64,000 nucleotides of DNA from Syngnathus acus (taxonomy: Eukaryota > Chordata > Actinopteri > Syngnathiformes > Syngnathidae), in NCBI RefSeq assembly GCF_901709675.1, contig NC_051101.1, positions 9,878,501-9,942,500 of the forward strand. Reading direction: 5' to 3'. This document shows positions 1-13,004 of this stretch, piece after piece. The notes beneath the pieces were generated by a model that was not told where the DNA came from, ran no database searches, and worked only from the letters and a program-made list of their open reading frames with translations. The translations under genes and the position numbers were made by a program. Within the stretch, counting starts at the first letter, position 1; each line of letters opens with the position of its first letter.

Positions 1-82
1 CAATGACTTGTACAGTGATCCGAAAAAAGAACTGGACATCCTACAAATGCAGCTGAGTGTTAGCAAAAGGAAGTTGGAATAA
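1..82 (+). CDS. Possible C-terminal end of an unidentified gene (cut by window edge)
   Basis: One plus-strand frame is open from base 2 to a TAA at 80-82 and gives 26 residues rich in Lys, Glu, Leu and Asp, with a coiled-coil look (ELDILQMQL, then SKRKLE before the stop). A last exon of a gene entering from the left would look like this, but 26 open codons also occur by chance fairly often and no acceptor site is visible because the window begins here. I do not recognise the protein. Low confidence. Confidence 0.22.
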   Translation, partial: NDLYSDPKKELDILQMQLSVSKRKLE

Positions 83-502
83 AGGCAAACAACAAGCTCA
101 CAAGTATTATGACCTGCACATTGAGCTGGTTGTTTATCTTTAGATAGTGTGTCCGTGTGAGGAGGTTGCCAGTGTCAGTCTGACCGGGGGAGAGGAGCAC
201 GTCGATGAAAAACGGCCAAGGCAACTCCAGCTGGGCTGCCAAGCTGGATGGATGTTTTTTTTAGAGCAGTATGCCACTAATACCGTTTAAGTTGTGGGGG
301 GAAAAAAGCTTACATAGTAACATGCAAAGTTAAAATGGCTCTAGAACCATACAATTTGGAGTTGAACGTCATAAGGGAATGACTTTGATAAGTCTCACGA
401 GATTTCAGCATTATTTATAAAACTCAAAGAGGAAGGTGGCCATTTTGCAGTTTGCCGTTTTCCTCGGAAAACTAAACAAGCCCATTCTGATGGTCAGATT
501 TA

Positions 503-841
503 CGTTGCGTCTCCGGAAATCTACGCCCACGAGATCACGATAAATACCCGTGTAAAAAAAACGAGAGCTATAGAAACAACAAAATAACACTATGTAAACA
601 CAAAACGTTCTTAGAAGAGTCTCGGAAATCATGTTCCAAAAGCGTATCAATGTGAACTAAAGTATGGCTATTGATTATACACTGCTCTCTTTTACACGGT
701 TGTTATTGCGTGAACTGATCGGTTGGCACTTTTTAAATTTCGTTGTACATGTGTGACAATGACAATAAATATCTATTCTATTCTATTCTAACTCAATTCT
801 TCAGCGTGATCTTGTGGTCGGAAATTTCCGGAGACGCAACG
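503..841. repeat. Inverted-repeat element with ~37-bp arms
   Basis: Bases 503-539 and 805-841 are imperfect reverse complements of each other: CGTTGCGTCTCCGGAAAT on the left pairs with ATTTCCGGAGACGCAACG on the right, and CACGAGATCACG pairs with CGTGATCTTGTG. The 265-bp interior holds a LINE-like tail (see 715-790). The arms suggest a small non-autonomous DNA transposon or a foldback; no target-site duplication was identified. Confidence 0.5.
715..790 (+). mobile_element. LINE (L2-like) 3' tail remnant
   Basis: The sequence runs through a TTTCGTTGTAC motif, GTGACAATGACAATAAA and then a short TTCTA/ATTCT tandem. This is the usual look of the 3' end of fish L2-type LINEs, which end in a short tandem repeat instead of poly(A). 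No reverse-transcriptase reading frame is present, so it is at most a heavily 5'-truncated copy. Confidence 0.45.
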
Positions 842-945
842 CGGCCGTGAATTGCAGTTGCGGGTCTTCTGCGACAAAATCGCAACGTAGCTGTTCCGCA
901 CCTGGTGTGAATTGGGAGTGACGTATAGCTGTTTATTTCGCCACA

Positions 946-3900
946 TACCTGAACTGTCACTTTGTCACGGAATATCATGTTTCCCGTTTCTCTTTCTCGC
1001 GTCTCAAATTGCAGATAAATGCAACCTTGTACTTGACTTTATCCTGAAGTTGTGTTTATGGAACTGAAAGTAGATAAAATGTGGCTGACTAAGCATTTTA
1101 GAATGTCTGGAAAGGCTCCAGACTTAGAGCAGGTTGCATTTGTTTGCGTCGCGAAAAGTATTAGCTTGCTAACCTAACATGTTACATCATAAAGTAACGA
1201 GGATTAAAGGATGAAAGGAAATGATAATGTATATACATTTAAGTGTCTTGTTTGAATCCCAGGGAGGGAGGCCATGTCTAATTTGGATAGTGAAACTTGA
1301 ACTGAGATGGACTAACTTCCATTCTATTTGGTGGGAAACTGAGAAATTGCACGAGATAGCGCTTGTGTTGTCCTCGTTAGCTGGAACCGATCTCGTCTGG
1401 CTTTGGGTGAGATGCACAGCACAGCAGTCCATTGCAGGGCACATACAAGATATTGTAAAGATCTTTCATTTAATTCAGACAAAACCAATTTGGGCATGGG
1501 AAGGATATGCAAACGGCAGACATTTTTAAAATTGTAATCCTCACGTTAATGACCAAGCCCATAAGAATAAAAACAAATGGCATATTTTAGAAAACAATGT
1601 TACATAGCAATTTATTTTACCATTAGGCATTATCTGAGTAATGTCAACCATAATATTTAGTGGTTACCCCTCCTAAAAATGGTTCCTGGTCCAAAACGGG
1701 ACCAGCAGCCTCTTGCCATTATCACAGGATCTTCAAATAACATGAGGACGATACAAAGAAATTCCTCTTTGCTAGAAAAAGATCACTTAAAAGAGATTTT
1801 ATTTATTTATTTATTTATTTATTTTGCTTACGTCACCACAATCAGCCCACTTTACATTTATCATCACTGAAATCGTGTGACTTTTAAAACGGGTTACTTA
1901 ATTATTTAAGATCGGAAGAAACCCAACGAACTCGTTTTCGCCATCCGCGTCCCACATGGACACAAAAACACAGCGGCAGAGGCAACACGTGTCAGTCGGT
2001 GTTCGGATGGGCCCGATGAAAACTTCACTAAATCGTCAATAATGTGAAGGCTATTTGGTTTCGATGAAAAGCGAAATGCTACGTTTGCCCTTTTCTGGCA
2101 GTGCGGAAACCCCCTCGTTGGAAACTCACTCAACTGGGTGGCAAAAAGAAGTTTACGCTATAAACTATTAACGACACGAAAAACGGTAGCCGAGAGAACA
2201 CCATTTTAACGATAAGAGAACGTAGTAGGAATATTTTGTCCTCATGCAGTAGATGCGGCTGATCATAATGATTTGAACCCAAAAGTCAGCCCCGATACCA
2301 TAAGAGTATTTTAAACATGAGCGCAAAGAAGACTCCAAAGAAAAAATCAACTCACCACTGAGTATTCAAAAGTGTCTGTTCAGTGAAGATCCGATCTACT
2401 CGTCTGATCGTGATAACGGGGTGGCTCTCTACGCTGCCGTGTGGAGTTATTGTGCTCGCCACATGTTGCTTCCTTGTTCTTTCTCACCAGCGTCCTCGTT
2501 GCTACAGCGTGCGACTCGCAACATTCCCGTCAGTTGTGTGACTCACTTCCTGTAACCGAGAGTCATCAGCGCGCTGACGAATTTGGCGCGCTAGCCACGC
2601 CCCCACCACACCATATAAGGACAAACAGGTAACTCGCTTACTTGACACTATGGCGACTCCGAAATGTCTTGTTGCACCATTCCGTTGAAATGCTCGTGGC
2701 TGGATGATTATTTGATACCGTTAAGAACTACGCTCGACCATGCAACAACTTTGCTCAAGATTAATTGTGAACAACTTTGTATATTTTTGCACATACAGCT
2801 ATGCTAACTAACTGCTACCTTTGACACTCGAGCTCATAGCTAAGGCAAATTTAAAGTATTCAATGTACATAGCATCCATGTTTTGGGAAGAAGTCCCCGG
2901 AGAAACCCTATGCAGACACGCGGAGAATGTGCCATGCAAACTACTCACTCCACTGCTCTGATAGAAGTCAGAGGTAAAGTCGACAGTCTCACCTCGACAA
3001 ACAAATGTAGTGCATTTTGTTTCATTAACATTGCTGATTAGCATACATTTAAAAAAAAAAAAAGAAATTAATCAATGTGTAACAATGATTTTTGTTTATC
3101 TTGGTTTAGTTCCAAATTTTGCAATTTCAGGAGCATTCGATACACCTCTGTTAACAATTTAATTTAATCGTGTTCTATTACATTTCTGAATCCTTGTCAT
3201 GTGTAAATTCCTCATTTTTCAAGGCCTCATGCTTATCTCAGTGCTGTTCTATGTAGTTCCGCCTTTCAAGCCAGCCAGTGCTCTTTAGACCGCAGACATC
3301 CAGCCATAACAACATGAGTCCGTTTTTTGAAGGCTGTTAATGTGTACACAAATACCCATTATGACAAGTCATTAAGTGATCAGTAATGTTGGTACTCTGA
3401 TCTGATCATATTTATGGCAATAAGCATTTTTAATAACCCTTTTGACTACTTTAGAGCTTAGTGTCACACAGTTATTCTCCATCTCCAATATTATCCCAAT
3501 GCATTTACGATGTACTGCGTTACTCTTTTCGACCGCTAGAGTGCAGCCTTGTGTCTCGAAACTTACCAACGTCCATCCATCCATCCATCCATTTTCTGAA
3601 CCGCTTAGCGTGTGACATGATAAATAAAAGCCAGAATTTTATTGGTACTGCTTCATATTTGAGTAATAGTGCTTGTTTTGTAACTTCAAATATTTGTTTT
3701 CATTTATTATGTTTTATTTTAGAAAATGTGAATTGTTTATTTTTTTTCCCCATCCACTATCTTTTTATTACTCAGGTATTAAATATTTAAAAGTCATAAC
3801 TGATTACAAAGATTGAGCCATTAGTTAATCTAATGTCCTCTGGCATGATTGCATTTGCACCTCTTAGCTTTATGTTCCTTCTCTTTTTTCATTTATTTTC

Positions 3901-4240
3901 ACGGAGGTCTTTGTGTGGTTATAGTTGGTGCTATTTTCATCTGTGGTTGTCTTGAGCTGAATCTCCGGAGGCCCTTCCTGTTATTAACTGTAACCTTGAT
4001 TGCATTACAGAGTCCTTAAACAAGCACTTAATTTTCTCGAAGCGTCGTAGGTCGTTCGGTTCATTTATCGGTGTATTTATTTGCTCGTTTTCCATGCTGT
4101 GCATCACCTTGCTCAATTGATTTCCCCTGTTGGCATGGCATTTCCGCTGCTCCAACAAGCGAGCGAGTAATAATCAAACTGAGATAATTGTGATTTAAGC
4201 ACATTTTTCACACTGTTAGACGCAGCGTTAGCTATTCAAG
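946..4240 (+). repeat. Dispersed duplication, copy A (pairs with 20626-21853)
   Basis: Two blocks here recur in the same order and orientation near 20.6-21.9 kb: 946-1155 and about 3497-4240. Within the second block, long runs are nearly identical between copies, for example around TTAACTGTAACCTTGATTGC (4.0 kb) and the stretch before GCTGCTCCAACAAGCGAGCG. The 2.3 kb between the blocks (1156-3496) has no counterpart in copy B. No coding capacity is recognised in either copy. It may be an unrecognised transposon or a segmental duplication. Confidence 0.7.
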
Positions 4241-4639
4241 TAGTAGTAGTCGTAACACGTCTGGAGCCATCAGTGCGGGCCACACGCGCAAGCCACATGC
4301 AGCCTCCTTTGCCTTTAAAAACATATTGATTTCTCTCTTTCACTGGGAGCTTAAAGCCATCGATCGATCGGTCGGGCCATTTCAAGATCAGTGTAAGCAT
4401 TCCTTGCCCTAAGTCACATGCCGGCTCTTTCCCTCAGGTAATGACCGACCTTGAGCCTTGGACCGACCGGCTTGTCTGGCTGCAGAAGTGTGTCTTTGTG
4501 GCTTTCAGTCCCTCCTCTCGGATCCCCTCAAAATGCTCGTGCCTTCCGAACAAAAAGGTATGAACAACACCTTCTCCTTTGACATTTAGCTTTCTCTCCT
4601 CTTTATCCTCCTCCACCTGACTGTGGATTGATATCTAGT

Positions 4640-4862
4640 TGTATATGCAGTATATTTGGTTTTGAAATCAGAGACTAGTAAAAACTGTTAAAAAAGATGA
4701 CTGGTAATAAAAATTGCTAGCAATATTTGTATTTTTAAAAAATGAAGATAATTTGTAATTTTAGTCCTGACACAAAGTCGAGGCAAAATTTGTCTTGGCG
4801 GGCCACATGAAATAATGTGGCGGGCCGTATCTGGTCCCCGGGCCTTGAGTTTGACACCTATA
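4640..4862 (+). mobile_element. Non-autonomous hAT-like element, copy 1 (5'-truncated)
   Basis: It shares its interior (AAATTGCTAGCAATA, GACACAAAGT, GGCAAAATTTGTCTT) and its right end (GGCGGGCCGTATCTGG, then TTTGACACCT) with copies at 30201-30531 and 32712-33048. The right end carries the inverted terminal motif TTTGACACCT; the left end is missing. There is no transposase. Family name not assigned. Confidence 0.65.
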
Positions 4863-6540
4863 ATTTAGCATAAACCATCACAGATTTTTTGTTTTAAAGA
4901 CATGACGACTTATTTTAGGATGAGTTTCATGACACCAAAGTAAGAGCTGAACTCAGATTTTAGCCGACTGTGCGTTTGGGCTTGTCACTGTTAAGTAGAC
5001 GACGACGTTTTAGTTACAACCGCTTTACGTTGATTTACACCCGAGATGAGAACATACTGGATCTTGTCAGCCAAGGACTAAATAAATTGTCTTCTCAGCA
5101 CAAACATTATCATTTATTTTCAGCTTCAGCCTGATTCCAAGTTTTCCACCGGATTATTTAATAATTTTCTGAGATTCACAGGATGTAAATCCAATGTAAA
5201 GATGTTTTCTCAGCAGTTAAGATGGCCTTAAATCAACCCCGATATCAGTTTAAATCAGCAAGCAGACTCTTTCTCACTCCATGGAATGTTGCTTGTGGCT
5301 TTTTAATTGCCTATATTTCATTCCCACGCCTTGCCTTGGTCTCATCAAAACGTAGAATCCATTACAGAGCAACTCCAGCTTTGGCCCCATCAAAACGCGG
5401 AATATATTACAAATCTACTCCACTTCAAAGTGGGTTGGGAATAAACATAACAAACATGAAAAGAATGAAACATTGTGTGAGCAGGGAAATAAATCACATC
5501 TTGAGGGATCACACTAGTGCAACAACTGATCCACACGCTTGAGGAGTACTTTACTTAGCTATTATGGATTTGGAGTAGTATGTACTGCTTCTGGGCTGAT
5601 GTAGCAAAGCTGAAGTAAATTTCATGTAACACGCTTAGGGAGTCTTTGTGGTGGGTCGCACTACTGACCTTGACCCATGAAACTCCAAAATCTGTCTCAC
5701 CTCTTCTTCAACTCTGTAAGCTCATCGCTGTGGTCGACCGAATTTATGGCACGACAGAATGTCATCGTCATTTTTTATTTTTTTAGTTATTGAATAGATT
5801 TTAAGTGTATCATTTTGAGAGTGTGTGCAAAATATACTCCACACATATGTCGAGCAGAACAATTGAACATCTGCAAGCCTGTGCAAGAGGAGAGGTGCAG
5901 GGTGGTTCAGTTTACAGTGTGCCCTTGTTGGCCTCTAACTGAATCTTTCCAGATCTCCTGACTGGCCTCCTCCTCTCCTCTCTTTTTTTTTTTTTTTTTT
6001 TTGCTGTCTCCACAAACGAATCACTCAAGGTGAGCGGGCGGGCCTTACTCTCATAACTCATTTTTTTTTCTCCCCCCCTCCTTCTCTCTCAGTTCTTTGA
6101 GAGACAAACGTTTGAAAGCAAAAACTTGACCCTACGCCTGAAGAAAATACATTATTTCCAAACACCGTTGCTATGGAGATGAGCAGATCTCTTCAGTGGT
6201 CTGACATTAACCTCGTACTCTTTCCTTGACTGCCGACCGCTACAAACACACTTTATTCCTCCCGATCAATATTTCAGCGGCCGCCATCAAACACATTAGG
6301 CAGCCCATTAATATTGATGCGGGCCTTGGAATAGTAAAAAAATAAATAAAAACGAACACATGTTCTCATTAGGATGTCATTGTGGTGATTTTGGTGGCGT
6401 GTACAGTATTAGGAAATGGCCTTTTCATGTGACACTCGTGGGCCGGCTGCCCTAGCCTTGAACCACCATTTACAAACCTTTCCCTTCCCCCCAGCTGCAT
6501 TTCTCCCTCGGCCCCTTTTTGCTCCTCTGTGTAGTCTCTC
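4863..6540. other. Intergenic, no gene recognised
   Basis: I see no splice-bounded exon or conserved domain on either strand. A short open frame at 5222-5542 has no recognisable motif. Poly(T) runs lie at about 5983-6002 and 6061-6069. Confidence 0.5.
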
Positions 6541-6557
6541 TCTCTCCCTCTCTCTCA

Positions 6558-6590
<33 letters not shown>

Positions 6591-6972
6591 TCGTGCAAGC
6601 TGAGTGTCTTTCCTGTATGCTGGGGGGCCAGCAGAGGGGAAGTACACCGAGAAAGAAAAGCACTCGGAGTTCAAGTGCACGAGGCTTAAAGACACAGCTG
6701 GCTCTGACAAAGAAAAATATACCAAAGGGAAACAAAACAGCCGCAAAGATCCGAGGGGGGGGGGGGGGGGGGGGATAAAAGAACGACAAGTTTCATTGGT
6801 ATGTAGCGTATGGCTCACTTGAGAGGAAAAAGAGGGGGAAATTCAAAAATTGAGTAAATTTGTCTCCTCCCCTTTTCCTTCCCACATTTTCCCTCCCACC
6901 TTCCTTTCTCTGAATCGCCGTCCCTCCCTCTCACTTCTCCTTCATTCCTACCATGCATACACACGCACATAC

Positions 6973-7008
<36 letters not shown>
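6541..7008. repeat. Microsatellites (CT)n, (CA)n and a G20 run
   Basis: A CT tract runs into a CA tract at about 6537-6590, a second CA tract covers about 6957-7008, and a run of 20 consecutive G occupies 6755-6774. The repeats create spurious open frames on both strands (Cys/Val, His/Thr and Gly/Pro runs), which are not genes. Confidence 0.9.
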
Positions 7009-7012
<4 letters not shown>

Positions 7013-7907
7013 CGATTGATGTACTCTCCCCCCTTCGCTTTTCTCAGCTCCAGCTTTTTCCTTTCCACCTCCCGAGACTTTGGTGGCTCTCGTCTCACAC
7101 CACAGAGGAACCGGTTCCGCGCAGCCGAAGCGCATGCCATCCCAGCAGCCCCCTTTTGCCAGCCCCTCATTTTGCTGCACGCAGCGGATCAAATGTGAAG
7201 AGTGGATTGGCGCAAAAGGCTGGAGGGAAAACAGAAATGTAAGCCTGCTAGTTAAGAGGGACTCCCGAGTGGGCCATGTGAGAGGAATCAAGTGGCTGAA
7301 AACGCGGGACAAGGTAAAACAAAAAAAGGATTTACTTCTTCTCTTGATGTTGTTTAAGTACACATTTGTTGTAATTATTTCATTATTTCTTACATTGTCT
7401 ACGTGGAGCACAGATTTCATTTTATTTCCAATATTTGCCAAACAGTTTAAGAAGTAGCCAAAAACTCACTTTTCTACTAGCCAAAGTCTGATTTGAAGGT
7501 CCATTAGGTTGCTGAATGGTTGTCGAAAACCTGTTACATTGATTTCAAATAATCTGTTTAAATAGTGAAAGATATCCGTTAATTTGCCCATGGTGCTTCG
7601 TACACAATGATGAATCTAATTTTTGCCAGTGTTCCGACGACTCAGTGCTGTGCACCCATACTTCTAAGTACCTGTGCGATTGTGTCATGGGCCTCTCACC
7701 TCCCCGTGTGTTTCCAGCCTCTATTGTGTCCGTGACTCTCCACATGCGCCCTCCAGGGCCTGTGATACGTCCTCTTTCAATCCAGGCTCTTAACAAGCCT
7801 ACCTATCTCCATGGAGACCTGCTCACAGTTCTCAGGCCTTGAACTTTTCAACGCAAATGCATGCAAACTGACAAAGATGGTCTTGATAGCTGCACATTAG
7901 GTTTTGT

Positions 7908-7995
7908 TGATGGATGGATGGATGGATGGATGGATGGATGGATGGATGGATGGATGGATGGATGGATGGATGGATGGATGGATGGATGGATGGAT
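7908..7995. repeat. (ATGG)n tetranucleotide microsatellite
   Basis: About 22 uninterrupted ATGG/GATG units. They generate an artificial Trp-Met-Asp-Gly open frame that should not be called a gene. Confidence 0.95.
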
Positions 7996-8059
7996 CTCAA
8001 GCAAAGATTTGAAATGCATTCTATCTTTGTGCGCCAAATCTCTGTTCAACAACAGTGAA

Positions 8060-11000
8060 GGCCAATCCTGAGTCAGGTTTCTTCAGGGTTTCCTACCGCT
8101 AGTAAACTATACCTTCAGACTGTTGCCAAGTACTTTCTAAAAGTATGGCCTTAGATACTCTTTAGTCTGAACAGAGCACTTGCTATATTAAGCAGATTGA
8201 AAAAAAAAAAAGTCCAAGTCTGCTTAATTTAATATCATACTCAAACATAAAAGCAGATGAGACAAATATTTTGCTTAACAGCATTGAATACTTACTACCA
8301 TGGATATTTGTAGATTATTTGACCTACATTGGGATTTCAATGACAGAATGAATCTATGCCTTAATAGATGTAAACATATCTTAACTAGGCTTTATTTTGG
8401 GATTGAGGAGAAAGACAGAGTGAGAAAGAGATGTGACCACGATGTGACCATCCACTATGGCTGTACTAAAGCTCTCACTGCCTGAGTGTGCTATATTCCC
8501 TCTGGACTAAGTGTTCCAGTTGCATTTATCTGTCTTCTCTAGGACACGGGGTTGAAATGGGGCTATGTTGGGAAAGCTCCATCTGGATACCCACAGGGCT
8601 TTCCTACTTCATGAGCACAGTTTCCCTCAGCTTGACTGAACAGTAAAATTAAAGTTGAAGTATATTTTTTTTCCTCCAGTATTTATCAATCATTTGATGA
8701 TTTAGTTGACAATACTTAGCTTTTGTTTTGTGTCACATTTGTGCCCATAAACACAAACAAAAAACAAATAAATAAATAAATATTTTTTTTGAATTTCTTT
8801 ACACTGATTTTCAGCAACCCAAAATTAATCAAGGCTCACAATTAAATATTACGTGGTGGTAGAACCTATTTAAACTAATTGTGTTTCAGGAATTCCACTT
8901 TTAAAGGGACTAAAAGTAATGAGACAAAATTTTTTTAAAGTTGAAGTTCATTCCTGGTGATTCTCTACCAAGGCTTTGGGTCTTCAGTTCTTGCTTGTTC
9001 TTTAATTTGTCACCCACAAGGCACATACTCGCGAATTTTTCACATTTTGCATTTTCGCTTTTTTTTCCCTATTTCCCCCATTTTGCATGGAAAAACATCT
9101 GTTCCTCATTTAGCGTAAGAAGAGCAAATAGTGTTGCCCAGAAAATGAGCAAATTCATCCTGCTGCTTATGACAGGTCAGCAAACTTGCACAACTGTTGA
9201 TGCAGGGTCTTTTTTTTTTTGCCAACAATTTATGTTTTTTTTTATCTACGACAAGATGACATGTATGAAATATGCTCCTCTTGATAAAATAAAATCTGAC
9301 ACGATTTAAATCTTTCACTGTCAGATAATAAATGGACTTAATCCTCAAACAGGGTAATCCAGCGTCCATTTGTGCCTGTCATTGAGTCAGGCGGTTTTGA
9401 CAAGGAGATAAAACACATCGCCCATGGTTTTCGTGTATCTTAGTAAAGCAACCCTTTTTTAACATGCTCGTTTAAACCTAATCTCGGATGAAGGTCAAAT
9501 ATATTAATTTATGTTGCTGGATTGGAATATAGATGATACAACATTTTTCTAACTAATTTGTTTTATTTAAAATGTCTTGTTTCTATTTTTGCTCAATTTT
9601 GAGTGTAGTTGATTCTTAGACTATATACCTGACACTGGCGAAGCTAGAGGGGGATTTGCGGGGGCACTGCCCCCCCTGAAATATGTTTGGTAACCCCCAG
9701 GTGCAAGGTCAGATAATTAACTTTTGGCATTTTTGACATTTTTTTCCCCCACATATTTCCACTCATGCTCTGTAGAGAACACATAATAGACGTCAGCATT
9801 TTTGGGGGAGAATATTGGGGATAAAAAAAATGGTGTGTACATTCTGCTGGTGATGGAAACTGATGACTTTTTGAAAGTCAGCATTGAGAATTTCCAGAAT
9901 CTCTTCCATCAGGGCTTGCTCCTGTGTCATACATTCTTCTGGGCATAATTCTCATATAGCACTTTTTATCCAGCAAATTGATTTTTGGCTAAGTTGCTGT
10001 CAGGGTCTGTCTTTAGTTGAAATCCAGATTGAGTGTAGTGTTCCTCAAAGTTCTTTATGAAATAGTGTCAGAAAAGGGCTGATTAGCCGGAAAGCCATGT
10101 GTTGTTTGTGGACCCTTTGACCCCATGACCCCTGTGTGAGCCTCTTATATTGGCTTTGATGACTAGCACTCTCTTGTTGTACATGTCATCGGTTTCATCG
10201 GTTAATGTCATTTATGTCAGCATGTAGAATCAATCAGAACCACATCATACATATATTTCCTGTTTAGAACAACGATCAAATACCCCTTTGAAGGAAGGAA
10301 AAACATTTTTTTCCCCATCCAGTGTTTCATCTTTGTCTATTAATATAGCAAATTATTTGACTTGTAAGCCAATGATTCCGCTCAAACACATTTAACAACA
10401 GTTTACTTTGCACTTTGTGGTGAAAACATTAATTAGGGAATGAGTTAGGTTTGGCAAGCACTTCATTTTTCTAAGCTTGATCCCGAAGTTGAGTTGCATC
10501 ATTGTGTGAATGAAGTATTTATTTTTCTTTCACTGCAAATAATCATTGTGGTAATAAGGTTCCATTTGTAAAGACTCTTTTGCTATTTTGAATTTAGAAA
10601 AGGTCTCTATAAATAAAACAGTAAATGACCTTGTTGTAAGTAAACAAGACTTCATAGACATTTATGCTATTTGCAGCGCATCACCAACAAGCAGCCCTCG
10701 GTCCGTTCGGGTCGGCAGGGTCACATCTGTAAGATGAAAGGAGGGGCCGCGGTCGGCTGCCTCCATGCAAGGATGGAAAGGTCAGGAAGTGGCCCCAGCA
10801 CAAACACCAGGCTCATTGTTCAAGTTCAAGGTAACGTTGAGCGGAGCTTCTATTCACTTAGCGCGGGGCTTCCAGTGCATCTTTGAATGCCGCATAAAAC
10901 CTCATGTTGTGCTCATGTGTTGGCCCAGGTACATTCACAAATGAATAAAGCCACAGCCAATGTCAGAACGCCGTTGACCCCCCCCCCCCCCATCCTCCGT

Positions 11001-12900
11001 TATGTCTGCTCGGTCGTCAGCTCCTCATTAGCTCCTCGCAGGGGATTTCCTGTTCGCCCCCCCTTTCTTCCTTGTTCCTGTTCAACGCTGAAAACAATAT
11101 TTTGCACTTCTTGTCTCCAACTACAAAGTATTCCCGATTGAACACTTTGTGCTAGTTGTGCTGAATTTACAAACAGACAGTTTGCAGTTACTGCATGGGA
11201 GAGTTTCGGAAAAGGTTTATAGAGGATAGCCAAAGCGTTGGGAAGTCTGGGACTAATTGATTACTTTGCACTTCTATTGAAAACTGGAGCACACATACAC
11301 ACAGAGGCGCATAATTCAGAGTCTGACTCACCCCCTTAACAGAAAATCAATAACAATACAGGAATGATTAATCAGTCCCTCCATAGACCAATACACACAC
11401 ACACACGCACACTCTCTCCTCTCCACCCCAATCGCCCTCTCTCGGCTCCGTATCGATCTGAATGCATTTGCTTCCCGCTTATCCGTCACCTCGCCCCCTC
11501 CCCCCCATCACGGACACACAGCCACTGCATCGAGCAGTCACAAAGAACCTCCTACCAAAGGAGTTTACCCTACACACGCCATCGTAGGAGTGTGTGCGTG
11601 CACGCACAGAACCCAACCCACGTCACCGCGTGGTCTCGGTCCTTTCTGTTGGCGCCCATTTTGTATGCATCACTTGATGGGATTTGACTTCATTATTCCC
11701 GAGTGCAGATTTGTAGGGACCTTTTGAACGTGCAGGTGCGTTACGTGTGTGTTTCTGTATTACACACACAGCAGTCTAAACACAAGGCAGCATTCTTAAA
11801 GGGCTTAAGTGACAGCCCGCCTTGCCCCCCCCCCCCCCCCACTCTACAATTCTGGTTGGTGGCACACAGGTTGCCATGACGCCAGACTGTTTTGTCTGCC
11901 CTTTGACCTCTTTAAGGGGTGCTGTGGTCAATCAGGCATTACATGTGAGGAGCAAATAGAAAAGAGGAGAGGAGGGGGTGCATTTCCTCTGTAAAATTGA
12001 GGTCCAAAAGGTTCCTCTATACATCCGCTTTGTAGCTGGCAGAAGGTGGGGAGCCTCTGAGAACCTGGCGGTCGAACAAAAGCACATGTGCACGGACATG
12101 GCTAAATGAACTAGGCTGCAGCTCCCAGCGGGCAGGGACTTATTATGCTCATTGTGGAGCCGGACAGCTAAAGCTGTTTGGCTGCTTCTTTTGAAGTTCT
12201 ATTTGTCGGAGGAGAGCGGGAGGCTTCGCACTTTTCCCTCCATTTACTGTAGATGCAAATATCATCAATTCAATAGCACGCAATGTTTATGGCGCAGAAA
12301 ATTGTGCGTCTGCATTGCCAGTCCTCCCAGTTGCTGTCAAGCGGCACTTTTATGACATTAAAATCAAATGATTTACCATCGGTACACAACTGTGTTGTCG
12401 GAGAATCTGTTTCCACAAATGCCAACAGTCAAGACATAAATGGGGGGGTGATTGTCACCAAAATGCCATGTGGAGCCTTTATCAACATTGCTATTCAAAA
12501 TATTGGCTCACACGGCATACAAATTAATAACTGTTTGGTGAAGGTTGAATAGGATTTGATTATTTAATCAAATAGTGTGTCTGTCCATGGGCTAAAGCGA
12601 TGGAACCTTGAATTTTTGAGATTGCCCGAAATATTTGAATTGGAAGTTCAGTTATTTTTTCAGTCAAGATTTTGGTATGGCTCTGCTTCATAAGTCTTTT
12701 GATTTTTTTTCAATTGAATGAAACTTAGGAAGAAAAATGTAAAGAACACAAACATAACTTCGCTTAAAGAGATGAGCCGGCTCATTTTTTTTTTTTTTTT
12801 TTAAGGGCTATTTCTGGTTATCAGGTATAGAACATTGCTGCTAGCATGTTTCCCCTCATAATCACAAACATTCTGACCAATCACTCCAGCATGCATAAGT
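8060..12900. other. Intergenic, no gene recognised
   Basis: Nearly 5 kb with no supported exon. It has cytosine runs at 10978-10991 and 11825-11840 and short CA patches near 11395. Open frames such as 8941-9309, 10671-10886 and 11364-11687 show no domain, no splice context and biased composition, so none is annotated. Confidence 0.5.
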
Positions 12901-12910
12901 TCACATCTGT

Positions 12911-13004
12911 GCCATGGCAACAGTTTGGCTTGTTGCCAGGCTGTTTGGGTTGCCAGGCAAAAGGTTCCCATGGCAACGATGCTTTTGCCATCATGGTATA
13001 AAAG
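12911..13004 (+). promoter_or_regulatory. Cluster of RFX/X-box-like motifs followed by a TATA box
   Basis: Four X-box half or full sites occur in 67 bp: CCATGGCAAC (12912-12921), GTTGCCAGG (12932-12940), GTTGCCAGGCAA (12949-12960) and CCATGGCAAC (12968-12977). A TATAAAAG box follows at 12997-13004. A second TATAAAGG-like box followed by GGCGGCGG lies near 13386. RFX proteins bind GTTGCC-N-GGCAAC type sites (known). That this is a promoter, possibly for the microRNA host transcript downstream, is inference from position and strand. Confidence 0.4.

Noticed and set aside
6409-7457. Cluster of open frames of 70-208 codons on both strands
   Set aside because: Driven by CA/CT microsatellites and the G20 run; no conserved protein.
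9121-9180. Signal-peptide-like short exon MSKFILLLMT followed by a GTCAGC donor
   Set aside because: Too short, weak donor, no second exon and no homology recognised.
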